Source: an uncultured Chloroflexota bacterium (GTDB taxonomy: Bacteria > Chloroflexota > Limnocylindria > Limnocylindrales > CSP1-4). From it: 64,000 nucleotides of DNA. The notes beneath the pieces are model-generated. The model was given only the letters and a program-made list of their open reading frames with translations. It searched no databases and was not told the DNA's origin. Both the position numbers and the translations under genes were made by a program. The stretch lies in NCBI GenBank assembly GCA_903822495.1, contig CAIJPD010000045.1:1-64000 (forward strand). The letters run 5' to 3'. This document shows positions 56,622 to 64,000 of this stretch, piece after piece (the first letter of the stretch is position 1; every line of letters begins with the position of its first letter).

Positions 56622-57713
56622 CTACGGGACGATCGCCGCCTTCACGAAGCCCGCCGGCTGGTTCTGCCCGGCTGCGGCGCGGATCGCGTCCTCAGCCCGC
56701 TCCAGCGGGAACGTGTGGCTCACGATCTCGTCCACCGGGTAGTGCGCCGCACGCGTCTCGATGAAGTCGATCGCCTTGGCGTAGGCCGCCTCGCCCTTGA
56801 CGTACACCCCCTGGATCCGGATCTCGTTCCAGACGATGTGGTCCATCGGCATCTGCGCCATCGCGTCCTTGCCCGCCAGGCCGGCCAGCACCACCGTGCC
56901 CAGCGTCCGGACCAGCTTGATCGACACCGGCGTTGCCAGGGCGCTCCCCGCGACGTCCAGGCAGACGTCCGCCATCCGGCCGCCCGTGATCTCCCGGACA
57001 CGGCCTTCGGCATCCTCGCGGTCCACGCAGATGGTGTGGGTGGCCCCCAGCCGACCCGCCAGCTCCAGCCGTGCCGCGTCGCGGGCCAGCCCCGTCACGA
57101 TGATCCGGCGTGCCCCCACCTCGCGGGCGATGACCGTCGCGGCCAGTCCCTGCGGCCCGCAGCCCTGGATGACCACGTCATCGCCCAGCGTGACACCGCC
57201 GCGATCGCGCAGCCATTCGATCCCGTTCGCCAGCAGCGCCGCCGCGATCGCCGTCCCGGCCGGCACGTCCGGCGTGATCCGGTGGAGGATGCTGCCTGGC
57301 GCCAGGTACATGTACTCCGCCATCGCGCCCCACAGGTGCGGCGGCGTTGTGGACGACGTATTCAGCCCGTAGCCGTTCTTGCTCTGGCAGAAGCGATACT
57401 CGCCGGACCGGCAGCGCCCGCACGACCAGCAGGGCACCGATCCTTCCACGAGCACCCTGTCGCCGACACGGACCCCCCACTTGGCCGCGGCCGCCTCGCC
57501 GATCTCCGCCACCCGGCCCAGGATCTCGTGGCCCAGGATCAACGGGATCGCGTTCGCCAGCTTGCCCGAGAAGTACTTCCAGTCTGTGCCGCAGACCCCG
57601 GCCATCTCGATGTGCAGCAGCCCATCCTCGGGGCCGATCGTCGGCAGCGGGAACTCGCGCATCACGAGCGTCTCGGGCGCCTCCAGGACGGCGGCGCGAC
57701 TGGTACCGGTCAT
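56622..57713 (-). CDS. zinc-dependent alcohol/threonine dehydrogenase family protein
   Basis: A 363-residue MDR oxidoreductase. The catalytic zinc site is seen in GVCGTDWKYFSGK (Cys) and LILGHEILGRV (His-Glu); the structural zinc in CWSCGRCRSGEYRFC (four Cys). The Rossmann half has VIQGCGPQGLAATVIAREVGA. Length and pattern match threonine or sorbitol dehydrogenases. ATG 57713 is set by AAGGAG 5 nt upstream; a longer frame from 57833 is not coding. It is divergent from the tandem RidA gene, with a perfect palindrome between them. Confidence 0.9.
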   Translation of the reverse strand: MTGTSRAAVLEAPETLVMREFPLPTIGPEDGLLHIEMAGVCGTDWKYFSGKLANAIPLILGHEILGRVAEIGEAAAAKWGVRVGDRVLVEGSVPCWSCGRCRSGEYRFCQSKNGYGLNTSSTTPPHLWGAMAEYMYLAPGSILHRITPDVPAGTAIAAALLANGIEWLRDRGGVTLGDDVVIQGCGPQGLAATVIAREVGARRIIVTGLARDAARLELAGRLGATHTICVDREDAEGRVREITGGRMADVCLDVAGSALATPVSIKLVRTLGTVVLAGLAGKDAMAQMPMDHIVWNEIRIQGVYVKGEAAYAKAIDFIETRAAHYPVDEIVSHTFPLERAEDAIRAAAGQNQPAGFVKAAIVP

Positions 57714-57776
57714 CTGGTCTCCTTCCGGATAAAGTCGGCCGCACAACGGCTCACGTTCGGTGCAGGATAGCGGGCA

Positions 57777-57792
57777 TGCTGGCCGGCCAGCA
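57777..57792. promoter_or_regulatory. 16-bp perfect palindrome in divergent promoter
   Basis: TGCTGGCCGGCCAGCA lies between the leftward dehydrogenase gene (64 nt away) and the rightward gene (31 nt away), next to a minus-strand TATCCT (57764-57769). It is a good candidate operator for coordinated control. Confidence 0.5.
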
Positions 57793-57822
57793 CCCTTGGC
57801 ACGGACCCGACAGGAGGGTTGC

Positions 57823-58518
57823 ATGGCGATCACGGTGCACAGCCAGCCGCTGGAGCGGGCGGGGCGTCAGGGCGTCGCGTTCAGCGGGACGGTCGATTCG
57901 AGCGACCTCGCCCAGGTCGACGCCCTGATGGACGCCATCGATGCCGAGCTGCGGGCCAACGGCCTCGACGGCGTGGCCGACGTCGTCCGGACCCGGATCT
58001 TCGCCGCCTCCCGGCCGGCGCGCGACGCCGGGAGCAAGGTGCGAACCGCCCGCCTGCTCAACGGGCCGGGCGTCAGCGCCTCGTCCAGCTTCATCGAGCC
58101 TGGCGCCTTCCCGGGTGGCGACGGCGTCCGGTTCGACGGGATGGCCCTGGAGGGCGCGGCCGGGGACAAGGTCGTCGCCCGCTACGAGGATGGCGGCCCG
58201 CTCTGCCGCTGGGTGGCCACCGGAAACCTGGTCTTCAACACCGGGATCACGTCCACGCTCCCAACCTACGAGGAGCAGCTGGCCGACATCGGCCCGCGCG
58301 TCGCGGCGACCGTCACCCACGCCGCGCAGGCCCTTGGCCGGCCCGTGGCCCCGCTTGCCATCACCGCGCACGTGGACCGGACCCAGGAGCCGGGCAGCGG
58401 TACGTGGCTGGCGGAGCGGCTCGGCTTCCCGGGGTTGCCGGTCACCATCGGACGGTGCGACGGGTTCACCACGCCGGGCAAGCTCATCGAAGTCGAGCTC
58501 GACGCCGTGGCCGGGTAG
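57823..58518 (+). CDS. tandem RidA-like protein
   Basis: A 231-residue protein whose two halves each follow a RidA-like pattern. First half (about 15-110): GVAFSGTVDSSDLAQ, then DGVADVVRTRIFAASRPARDAGSKVR. Second half (about 130-231): LVFNTGITSTLPTYEEQLADIG, LAITAHVDRTQEPG, and the ending GKLIEVELDAV typical of RidA. Domain boundaries are by eye. ATG 57823 follows AGGAGG closely. The enzyme may deaminate imines, or act like the chorismatase relatives of the fold. It shares its control region with a zinc dehydrogenase, so both may act on the same metabolite. Confidence 0.6.
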   Translation: MAITVHSQPLERAGRQGVAFSGTVDSSDLAQVDALMDAIDAELRANGLDGVADVVRTRIFAASRPARDAGSKVRTARLLNGPGVSASSSFIEPGAFPGGDGVRFDGMALEGAAGDKVVARYEDGGPLCRWVATGNLVFNTGITSTLPTYEEQLADIGPRVAATVTHAAQALGRPVAPLAITAHVDRTQEPGSGTWLAERLGFPGLPVTIGRCDGFTTPGKLIEVELDAVAG

Positions 58519-58525
58519 GGGATCG

Positions 58526-59242
58526 ATGGGGGCCTCCCAGCCACCGCCCGGACCGCCACTGCTGGACCGCATCCTGGCGGAGCCCGACGACGATGCCCGC
58601 TGGCGGCTCCTCGTGGACCTGGCGAAGGCCGATCCCGATCGAGCGCTCGCCGAGGGCATCGACGGGCTGGCTTCGGCCGAAGCCTCGAGGCGTGAGGCAA
58701 GCGCCGATCTCCTGGGCCAGGTGGTCCAGGCGCGGCGTGACCATGTCGCCGTCATGGCCCAGGCCCTGCTGCCGCGCCTGCGGCTGGAGCAGGACCCATG
58801 TGCCCTGGAGTCGGCGATCTGTGCGCTCCACTACGCGGGTGACGTGCGGGCCGTGGACGGGATCCTCGACCACGTGGCGCATCCGGACGCCGACGTCCGG
58901 TTCGCCGTGACGTTCGCGCTGGGCCCGTTCGTCGAGAACTCCTACGCGCTCGCCAGCCTCCGGCTGCTCTCCGCGGATCCGGTCGACGCGGTCCGAGACT
59001 GGGCGACGTTCGCCCTGGCTGTCGGCGGCGCCGTGGACGACGCCACCATCGAGGCGTTGGCCGCGCGCAGCGACGACCCCCACGACGACACCCGCGCCGA
59101 GGCGATCTACGGCCTGGCGGTCCGCGGCGATGCACGGGCCCGGGCGCTCATCGACCGCGAGTCCGCGCATCCGGAGCGGTCCCAGCTCATCGAGGAGGCT
59201 CGCCAGGCGCTGGATGAGTTCGAGGCGCTCCAGCGCGGCTGA
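58526..59242 (+). CDS. HEAT-repeat protein
   Basis: A 238-residue all-helical protein. Repeats of the PBS-lyase/HEAT kind are visible: ALESAICALHYAGDVRAVDGIL, VRFAVTFALGPFVENSYA, VRDWATFALAVGGAVDD and TRAEAIYGLAVRGDARA, each with the Asp/Arg pattern between helices. Such proteins mediate protein or nucleic-acid contacts. ATG 58526 is 7 nt after the tandem RidA stop, so it is probably co-transcribed with it; a longer frame from 57941 is a shadow of that gene. Function unknown. Confidence 0.78.
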   Translation: MGASQPPPGPPLLDRILAEPDDDARWRLLVDLAKADPDRALAEGIDGLASAEASRREASADLLGQVVQARRDHVAVMAQALLPRLRLEQDPCALESAICALHYAGDVRAVDGILDHVAHPDADVRFAVTFALGPFVENSYALASLRLLSADPVDAVRDWATFALAVGGAVDDATIEALAARSDDPHDDTRAEAIYGLAVRGDARARALIDRESAHPERSQLIEEARQALDEFEALQRG

Positions 59243-59509
59243 TCCCCGGCCCGGGCCGCGCGATGCCGCCCTGCCACCCACCGTTGCTCGGCTGGCACCG
59301 CTGCCGCCGCTGCCCCGCCGCTGCCGCTGCCCCCGCCGTGAGCCTGATCCGGACGACCGGCGGAAATGGGGCCGAACGGCCCTACAGGGCCTGCGCGACC
59401 GCCCGGCACACTCGCTCCCAGTCTCCGTGGCATCGGGCGGGCCATTTGAAGGGCGGAGACGACTGGAGCACCACGTGCCGCAAGGCCGGCTTGCCATTTC
59501 CATGACCAA

Positions 59510-60028
59510 ATGACCGCCGCAGCGGTGGTCGAGTCCGTCGCGAGTCTGGAGGTCAGTCGGGCACTCCATTCGGACCCCGGGCGCCTGTGCGTGGCACTCA
59601 GCGATCCCAGCTGGCTGGGGCAGATCGTCTCGCCGCCGCCGGATCGCCCCGACCTGGTTCGCGTGGAGACGGATCTGGCCTTCATCCTGCGCAACGACGG
59701 CCGTGAGATCACCTTCAAGAAGGCCGCCCTCATCGACGTGGGCATGGGTCCCGCCGGTGCCACCGGCTGCGTCGGCGAGATCGGGTGGCGGGCATCGTCC
59801 TTCTCGCCGCTCTTCCCGGTCTTTGCCGGCCACCTCAGCATCACCGGCAACCGGATCGCCCTGCAGGGGGTCTACGCGCCGCCCGGCGGCCAGCTGGGCC
59901 TGCTGATCGACAAGGCCCTGATCCACGGCTTTGCCGAGAAGACCGCGCGCTGGCTGCTGGACAAGATGGTGGCCGAGTTCCGCGAGCGCGAGATCGCCGA
60001 GAACCGCGGGGCAGCCCAGGCCAGGTAG
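59510..60028 (+). CDS. hypothetical protein
   Basis: A 172-residue protein with no family I recognise. It has no signal peptide. Alternating strands are suggested by VRVETDLAFILRN, EITFKKAALIDVGMG, and LSITGNRIALQGVYAPPGG, followed by a final amphipathic helix (FAEKTARWLLDKMVAEFREREIAEN). Codon use is like its neighbours. ATG 59510 lies after a 267-nt gap with a GGGCCG/CGGCCC hairpin (59369-59382) and lacks a Shine-Dalgarno sequence; a later start is possible. Confidence 0.55.
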   Translation: MTAAAVVESVASLEVSRALHSDPGRLCVALSDPSWLGQIVSPPPDRPDLVRVETDLAFILRNDGREITFKKAALIDVGMGPAGATGCVGEIGWRASSFSPLFPVFAGHLSITGNRIALQGVYAPPGGQLGLLIDKALIHGFAEKTARWLLDKMVAEFREREIAENRGAAQAR

Positions 60029-60220
60029 GCCGAGGCTGCGCGCCGCCTCCGGGCCTGGGCCGGCTCCGGGGGCCCGGCTGGTCGCGCGCCACGTCGTCCG
60101 CTACGGCGTGGCTCGCCGGGGCGCCCCCCGCTTCGGCCCCACCGATGGCCTCCTTCGGCCCTGTCGCTCGATCGATCAGTCGCTACGCTGGCTTGATTGC
60201 CAGCACGCCGGAGGGTCGCC

Positions 60221-61279
60221 ATGAGCCAGGACTTCGTCACCACGACCGAGATGGTCGCCTACGCCCGGAAGCACATGTCCGAGAAGGCATGGGCGCGGCT
60301 GGACGGTGCCGCCGAGACCGAGACCACGATGAAGCGCAACCGGCTGGGCTTCGACACCCTGGCGTTGCAGCCCCGCATCCTCGTGGACGTCTCCAGGATC
60401 GACACGTCCACGACGTTCATGGGCCACAAGTTGCGCATCCCGGTGCTGCCGGCACCGATCGGCTCCACGCAGCTCTACGACCCGGAGGGCCATCGTGCCG
60501 TCGCCCGGGCCAGCGAGACGTTCGGCACCGTGCCGATCCTGGCGTCGATGGTCGTGATCTCCACCTGGGAGGAGATCGCCGGCGTGACCCCCGCGCCAAA
60601 GATCCTGCAGCTGGCGTTCTCGGGCGACGTGGCGTGGGCCCGCGAGGCGATTGCCCGGGCCAGGCAGGTGGGCTACCGGGGCGTGTGCTTCGCCTTCGAC
60701 ACCCCGCGCTTCGGCCGGATGGAGCGCGAGATGATCGCGACCCACGAGCCCATCCGCCCCACCTCGGCGCTCCGGCAGGGGATGAGCTGGGACCTGCTGC
60801 CCAGCGTCATCGAGGGCGCCGGCCTCCCCCTCATCGCCAAGGGCGTCACCCATCCCGAGGACGCCAGGCGACTGGTGGACATGGGCTTCGAGGTCATCTA
60901 CGTCTCGAACCACGCCGGGCACGCGCTGGACCACGGACGGGGGGCCATCGACTACCTGCCCGACGTCGTCTCGGCCGTCGGCGGCCGCGCACAGGTGATC
61001 CTGGACAGCGGCGTCATGCGCGGAACCGATGTCGTCAAGGCCATCGCCCTCGGGGCGACGGCGGTCGCGATCGGCCGGCTCCAGTGCTTTGGCCTGGCAG
61101 CCGGCGGTGAGGCTGGGCTGGTGCGCCTCTTCGAGCTGCTGCAGGAGGAGATCTTCTACGCGATGACCTACCTGGGCACCCCGACCATCGCGGACATCAG
61201 GCGCGAGCACGTGATCACGGGGGTCCCGTCGGTCACGCCGCCGTCCCTGCTCAGCGCGTTCCCGTTGCTCGGGGAGTAG
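60221..61279 (+). CDS. FMN-dependent alpha-hydroxy-acid dehydrogenase
   Basis: A 352-residue TIM-barrel flavoprotein of the lactate dehydrogenase/glycolate oxidase family. AWARLDGAAETETTMKRN, RIPVLPAPIGSTQLYDPEGHRAVARAS, LIAKGV (FMN Lys), VSNHAGHALDHG (catalytic His) and VILDSGVMRGTDVVKAIALGA (phosphate) are in order. The usual SNHGGRQLD has Ala for Gly and His where the substrate-carboxylate Arg is expected, so substrate preference may differ from simple L-hydroxy acids. ATG 60221 has GGAGGG upstream. It is probably cytoplasmic or membrane-peripheral. No lactate permease is adjacent. Confidence 0.9.
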   Translation: MSQDFVTTTEMVAYARKHMSEKAWARLDGAAETETTMKRNRLGFDTLALQPRILVDVSRIDTSTTFMGHKLRIPVLPAPIGSTQLYDPEGHRAVARASETFGTVPILASMVVISTWEEIAGVTPAPKILQLAFSGDVAWAREAIARARQVGYRGVCFAFDTPRFGRMEREMIATHEPIRPTSALRQGMSWDLLPSVIEGAGLPLIAKGVTHPEDARRLVDMGFEVIYVSNHAGHALDHGRGAIDYLPDVVSAVGGRAQVILDSGVMRGTDVVKAIALGATAVAIGRLQCFGLAAGGEAGLVRLFELLQEEIFYAMTYLGTPTIADIRREHVITGVPSVTPPSLLSAFPLLGE

Positions 61280-61650
61280 GGGCGCCCAGGGGAGCGAGCC
61301 CGCCTGGGGGTCATGACACGAGTCGGGCGCCATGGCGACCAGGCGGGGGCCCGCCGCGGAACCGGCGCCCCGGCGGCCGCGGATTCTCCGTATTGCTCAC
61401 CCCATGAGCGCTATCCGACACGTTGTTGCCACCTGACCACCCCGCGGGCATCTGGCAAGAATCCGGGCTCCGTCCACGCTCAGGGGCGAGTCCCGCCGCC
61501 TCCTGATCGTGGATAGTGCTCACCCGGTGGACATTGCGTACGTTCCCGCGGCGCTGGATCTCGAACCCGGCGCTGCGGCGCTGGGGCGCTCAGCCTTGGC
61601 CGGGCGCCCATACCCAACCACGACCGTCGAACCCGAAGGGACCGATCGCC
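61280..61650. other. 371-bp intergenic region
   Basis: It starts with a weak CCCAGG/CCTGGG hairpin (61285-61308) after the FMN dehydrogenase gene. The remaining sequence is less GC-rich near 61380-61430 and open in several frames, but none looks like protein. I identify no RNA gene or clear promoter. Confidence 0.5.
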
Positions 61651-62100
61651 TTGGATCCTCGCCTCTTCGCTGCGCCGCCGCCCGAGCAGTTGGAGCGGGC
61701 GCTGGGCCGCTGGCCCGAACTGGCCGGCCGGCGTCTCGTCGTGCTGCTCGTGACGGCCTTCGGCGACATCTTCGTCGAGGTGGATGAGAGCCAGGTCTGG
61801 CTGGCATCGCCCAACCACATCGCCTGCGTGCCGGTGGCGTCCTCCCGGCAGGAGCTGGCGCAACTCTTTCGCGACCCCGAGTGGGTGCAGCGACGGCTGA
61901 TGATCTACGTGGTCCTGCGCCTGGAATCGGTTGGGATGACCCGCCCCCGCGACCAGGTCTGGGCCGCCAGCCCGCACCCCGCCATGGGTGGGGGCCTCGA
62001 GGAGGGCGACTATGAGCCCATGGCCCTGGACGCCTGGCATGAGGTAGCCCGGGGGCTTGTCCAGGGGGCGCTGCAGGGGGCTACCGCTCGGGCGCATTAG
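61651..62100 (+). CDS. DUF1851/Tdi1-like immunity-type protein
   Basis: A 149-residue protein. GRRLVVLLVTAFGDIFVEVDESQVWLASPN resembles the FGD motif of DUF1851 proteins, some of which are immunity partners of type VI effectors; VASSRQELAQLFRDPEW and SPHPAMGGGLEEGDYEPMALDAWHEVARG fit the rest of the domain. TTG 61651 follows AAGGGA; a longer frame from 61516 reads as Arg/Trp-rich non-protein sequence. No secretion system or toxin gene is adjacent. Its 3' end is duplicated as a 17-bp direct repeat. Confidence 0.55.
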   Translation: MDPRLFAAPPPEQLERALGRWPELAGRRLVVLLVTAFGDIFVEVDESQVWLASPNHIACVPVASSRQELAQLFRDPEWVQRRLMIYVVLRLESVGMTRPRDQVWAASPHPAMGGGLEEGDYEPMALDAWHEVARGLVQGALQGATARAH

Positions 62101-62122
62101 GGGATTACCGCTCGGGCGCATT
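62082..62122. repeat. 17-bp direct repeat at a gene 3' end
   Basis: TACCGCTCGGGCGCATT occurs at 62082-62098, running into the stop codon of the DUF1851-like gene, and again at 62106-62122 in the intergenic space. Confidence 0.85.
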
Positions 62123-62164
62123 TGCACTTGACTTTTGGTCGCGGCGGCGGAGACTCGGGTCAGG

Positions 62165-62189
62165 AGGCCCGCCACGGCAGGGCGGGCCT
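62165..62189 (+). terminator. hairpin downstream of DUF1851-like gene
   Basis: AGGCCCGCC and GGCGGGCCT form a perfect 9-bp stem with a 7-nt loop, 65 nt after the stop codon. No U tract. Confidence 0.5.
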
Positions 62190-62271
62190 GGGTCAAGTCC
62201 CAGCACGGTGAACGCGGCTCGCTGCCCAGCGGGCGCTGGATCTGATCCGGCGACGCGGCGCCAGGCGCCAA

Positions 62272-62300
62272 TTGATCGCCGGTCCCAGTCCGCGTAACCT
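62272..62300 (+). promoter_or_regulatory. promoter of metallopeptidase gene
   Basis: TTGATC (62272-62277), a 17-nt spacer and TAACCT (62295-62300). The predicted leader of about 36 nt ends in a strong GGAGGGGGG ribosome binding site before ATG 62343. Confidence 0.6.
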
Positions 62301-62342
62301 CGGATGGGGCGTGCCCGCGTTCGGCGGTTCGGAGGGGGGAAC

Positions 62343-64000
62343 ATGGGAATGAGGGGTCGGCGGCAGGCGCCGCGCATCGCCGCAGCCATGGCGGCGCTGC
62401 TGTTCACGCTGTCAACGGCGCAGCTCGCCCGCCCGCAGCCCGCCGCCGCTGCCGCGGACACGGTGGGGACCGCCAGCACCACCTACGCGGTCAACCCCGG
62501 GGACGGCCGGATCGACGTCGCCATCGACTACGTGCTCAAGAACAACAAGGCGGCGACGACCAGCCTGATGACCTGCCAGCAGTGGGTCTGGGACTACTGG
62601 ATCGGGTGGTACCTCCGCAACTACACGTGCCCGCAGACGACCACGTACTACGTCAACGTCGTGTACGTCTCCATGGAGCATGAGGCCACGGCCATCAAGG
62701 TGACGGCGGACGTCGGCTCCGCGTCGGCCAGCCTGTACAAGGCGGGCACCACCTTCGACGAGTACCGCATCTCGTTCACGGACACCTACGGCGGCGTCAC
62801 CCGCCGCCTCCACATTGCCTACCAGCTGCCGGGTGGCGCCCCCCGCTCCGACTCCCACATCCGCATGAACGCCGCCGCGGTCGCGTTCTGCGCCATCACC
62901 AACGGGCCCGACGGCGGCAGCCTGAAGGTGTCGATGCCGTCCGGCTACGACGTGGGCGTCGACGAGCACGGCGGCACCATGGCCCCCACCACCGCGGACG
63001 GGGTGACCACCTACGACAGCGGAGCCCTCAAGGACACGCGCAACTTCTGGGTCTGCTTCAACGGCGAAAACCCAGGCGGGTACGAGTCCACCCAGGTGAC
63101 GAGCCCCGGTGGCCGCCAGGTCAAGGTCATGGGCTGGCCCGGTGACGCCGAATGGCAGCAGAAGGTCGCGACCGACGCCAGCACGTCGCTGGCGGCCCTG
63201 GAGCAGCTGATCGGCCGCGCGCTGCCCGGCAGCGGCGCCATCGCCATCCACGAGGTGGCCGACGGCGCCCTGGGTGCCTACGCGGGCTCCTTCGACGCCA
63301 AGGCCGCCGTGGCCCGCGTCAGGGAGACCATCCAGTCTGGCGTCGTGGCCCACGAGCTGTCGCACGGGTGGTTCAACGCCGCGCTCTTCAACTCGAACTG
63401 GCTGCGCGAGGGTTCGGCCGACTGGGCGGAATCGGTGGTGACCAGGACGCCGTGCAAGGAGCCCGGCGCCTACCCGGTCGCCGGCGTCGCGCCCAACATC
63501 GCCGACTGGCGCTTCGCGGGTCCCACCGCCGACGACACCCAGCGGGCCATCGTCGGCTGGCAGTACAACGCGGCCTGCGCCGTCGTGGGCGGCGTGGCTG
63601 CCAAGGCCGGGACGCCCGGCATGCAGCAGGCGCTGGCCGCCCTCATCGATGGCAAGTCCGCCTACCAGTCCGCCGCGGCGACGCTGCCCACCCGCACGGG
63701 TGCCGCCGACTGGCGCGCGTGGCTGGACGCCGTGGACGAGCTGGGACTGGTGCCGGCGGGCGTGACGGACCTGGAATTTGCCCAGAACCTGGTGGTCCTG
63801 TACGGCGGCAACACGGTCAACGCCGATGCCCTGAAGCTGCGATCCAGCGCGCGCGCCGCCTATCACGCGCTCCTGGCCAAGGCCGGCGACTGGGCGATGC
63901 CGGCCGCCGTCCTGGCCCCCCTTGATAGCTGGTCGTTTGCACGCGCCAACGATGTGCTGGCCAGCGCGGCCGCGGTCATCGACGCCGCGCACAAGGCCGA
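62343..64000 (+). CDS. secreted M1-like zinc metallopeptidase, 3' end beyond window
   Basis: At least 552 residues, open to the window edge without a stop. The N terminus is a signal peptide (RIAAAMAALLFTLSTAQ, cleavage near AAA-AD, about residue 39). A beta-rich domain covers residues about 45-270. The gluzincin site is VVAHELSHGWF (HELSH, 337-341), and the third zinc ligand is probably Glu356 in NWLREGSADW, 14 residues after the second His; M1 enzymes use 18. Residues after 380 are helical, as in aminopeptidase N C-terminal parts. ATG 62343 has a GGAGGGGGG ribosome binding site. It probably trims extracellular peptides. Confidence 0.78.
   Translation, partial: MGMRGRRQAPRIAAAMAALLFTLSTAQLARPQPAAAAADTVGTASTTYAVNPGDGRIDVAIDYVLKNNKAATTSLMTCQQWVWDYWIGWYLRNYTCPQTTTYYVNVVYVSMEHEATAIKVTADVGSASASLYKAGTTFDEYRISFTDTYGGVTRRLHIAYQLPGGAPRSDSHIRMNAAAVAFCAITNGPDGGSLKVSMPSGYDVGVDEHGGTMAPTTADGVTTYDSGALKDTRNFWVCFNGENPGGYESTQVTSPGGRQVKVMGWPGDAEWQQKVATDASTSLAALEQLIGRALPGSGAIAIHEVADGALGAYAGSFDAKAAVARVRETIQSGVVAHELSHGWFNAALFNSNWLREGSADWAESVVTRTPCKEPGAYPVAGVAPNIADWRFAGPTADDTQRAIVGWQYNAACAVVGGVAAKAGTPGMQQALAALIDGKSAYQSAAATLPTRTGAADWRAWLDAVDELGLVPAGVTDLEFAQNLVVLYGGNTVNADALKLRSSARAAYHALLAKAGDWAMPAAVLAPLDSWSFARANDVLASAAAVIDAAHKA

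Noticed and set aside
61311..61523. 70-residue minus-strand frame in the intergenic gap
   Set aside because: No ribosome binding site of note, no recognisable domain, and composition like random GC-rich sequence.
62412..63992. 526-residue minus-strand frame at the window end
   Set aside because: The plus strand here carries a signal peptide, HELSH site and continuous coding sense to the edge, so the minus frame is its shadow.

Overview
The window is very GC-rich and densely coded. It reads as a chromosomal stretch of a free-living aerobic bacterium. Gene content (GDP-deoxyhexose glycans, KatG, ThyX, PolX, MoaA, a PPOX/F420-type flavin-fold protein, many Ala/Pro-rich linkers) and frequent GTG/TTG starts fit Chloroflexota of the Limnocylindria type or a high-GC actinobacterium. 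This is inference; no rRNA marker is present. I see no tRNA, rRNA, CRISPR array, prophage or insertion sequence. The last gene is cut by the window edge.

Layout. 1-0.8 kb: a Doc/ribbon-helix-helix toxin-antitoxin pair with a palindromic operator. 0.85-15.2 kb: a surface-glycan island. Its core is one leftward operon, 14224 to 4426: GDP-mannose dehydratase, GDP-fucose synthase, flippase, GT-B transferase, methyltransferase, second Gmd-like enzyme, GT4 and two GT2. Most junctions are 4-nt ATGA/GTGA overlaps. Flanking units are two leftward GT2, a rightward epimerase plus methyltransferase pair, and one rightward GT2. 15.3-18 kb: a leftward pair joining a soluble MgtE-like Mg2+ sensor to an NRAMP-family transporter with non-canonical metal-site motifs. 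18.3-30 kb: rightward genes for PolX, a membrane protein, a TPR protein, a 946-residue methylase-like/nuclease-like fusion, a DUF885 peptidase, MscS and acetyl-CoA synthetase.

30-48 kb: mixed single genes: a coiled-coil scaffold-like protein, MoaA, purine nucleoside phosphorylase behind a 14-bp tandem repeat, ThyX, a cyclic-nucleotide-binding protein, an HTH regulator with a LysE exporter, KatG, a class II aldolase, Tag glycosylase, a secreted lysozyme-like protein, RidA, a GNAT enzyme, a GIY-YIG-like/GreA fusion and a serine beta-lactamase-fold hydrolase. 48-64 kb: DEAD-box helicase, YbaK deacylase, MFS permease, HhH-GPD protein, degenerate GGDEF protein, pirin, PAC2 protein, methyltransferase, PPOX protein, Zn alcohol dehydrogenase divergent from a tandem RidA protein, HEAT protein, FMN hydroxy-acid dehydrogenase, DUF1851-like protein and a partial secreted HExxH metallopeptidase.

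Two start-signal classes are visible. Operon-internal and many other genes have Shine-Dalgarno sequences or 4-nt overlaps. At least 16 genes instead have a TAnnnT hexamer ending 6-8 nt (mostly exactly 6) before the start codon, the arrangement expected for leaderless mRNAs. I used this to correct several starts. The strongest candidates for something undescribed are the methylase-like/nuclease-like fusion (22432-25272), the split MgtE/NRAMP pair (15265-17957) and the GIY-YIG-like/GreA fusion (44826-46196).
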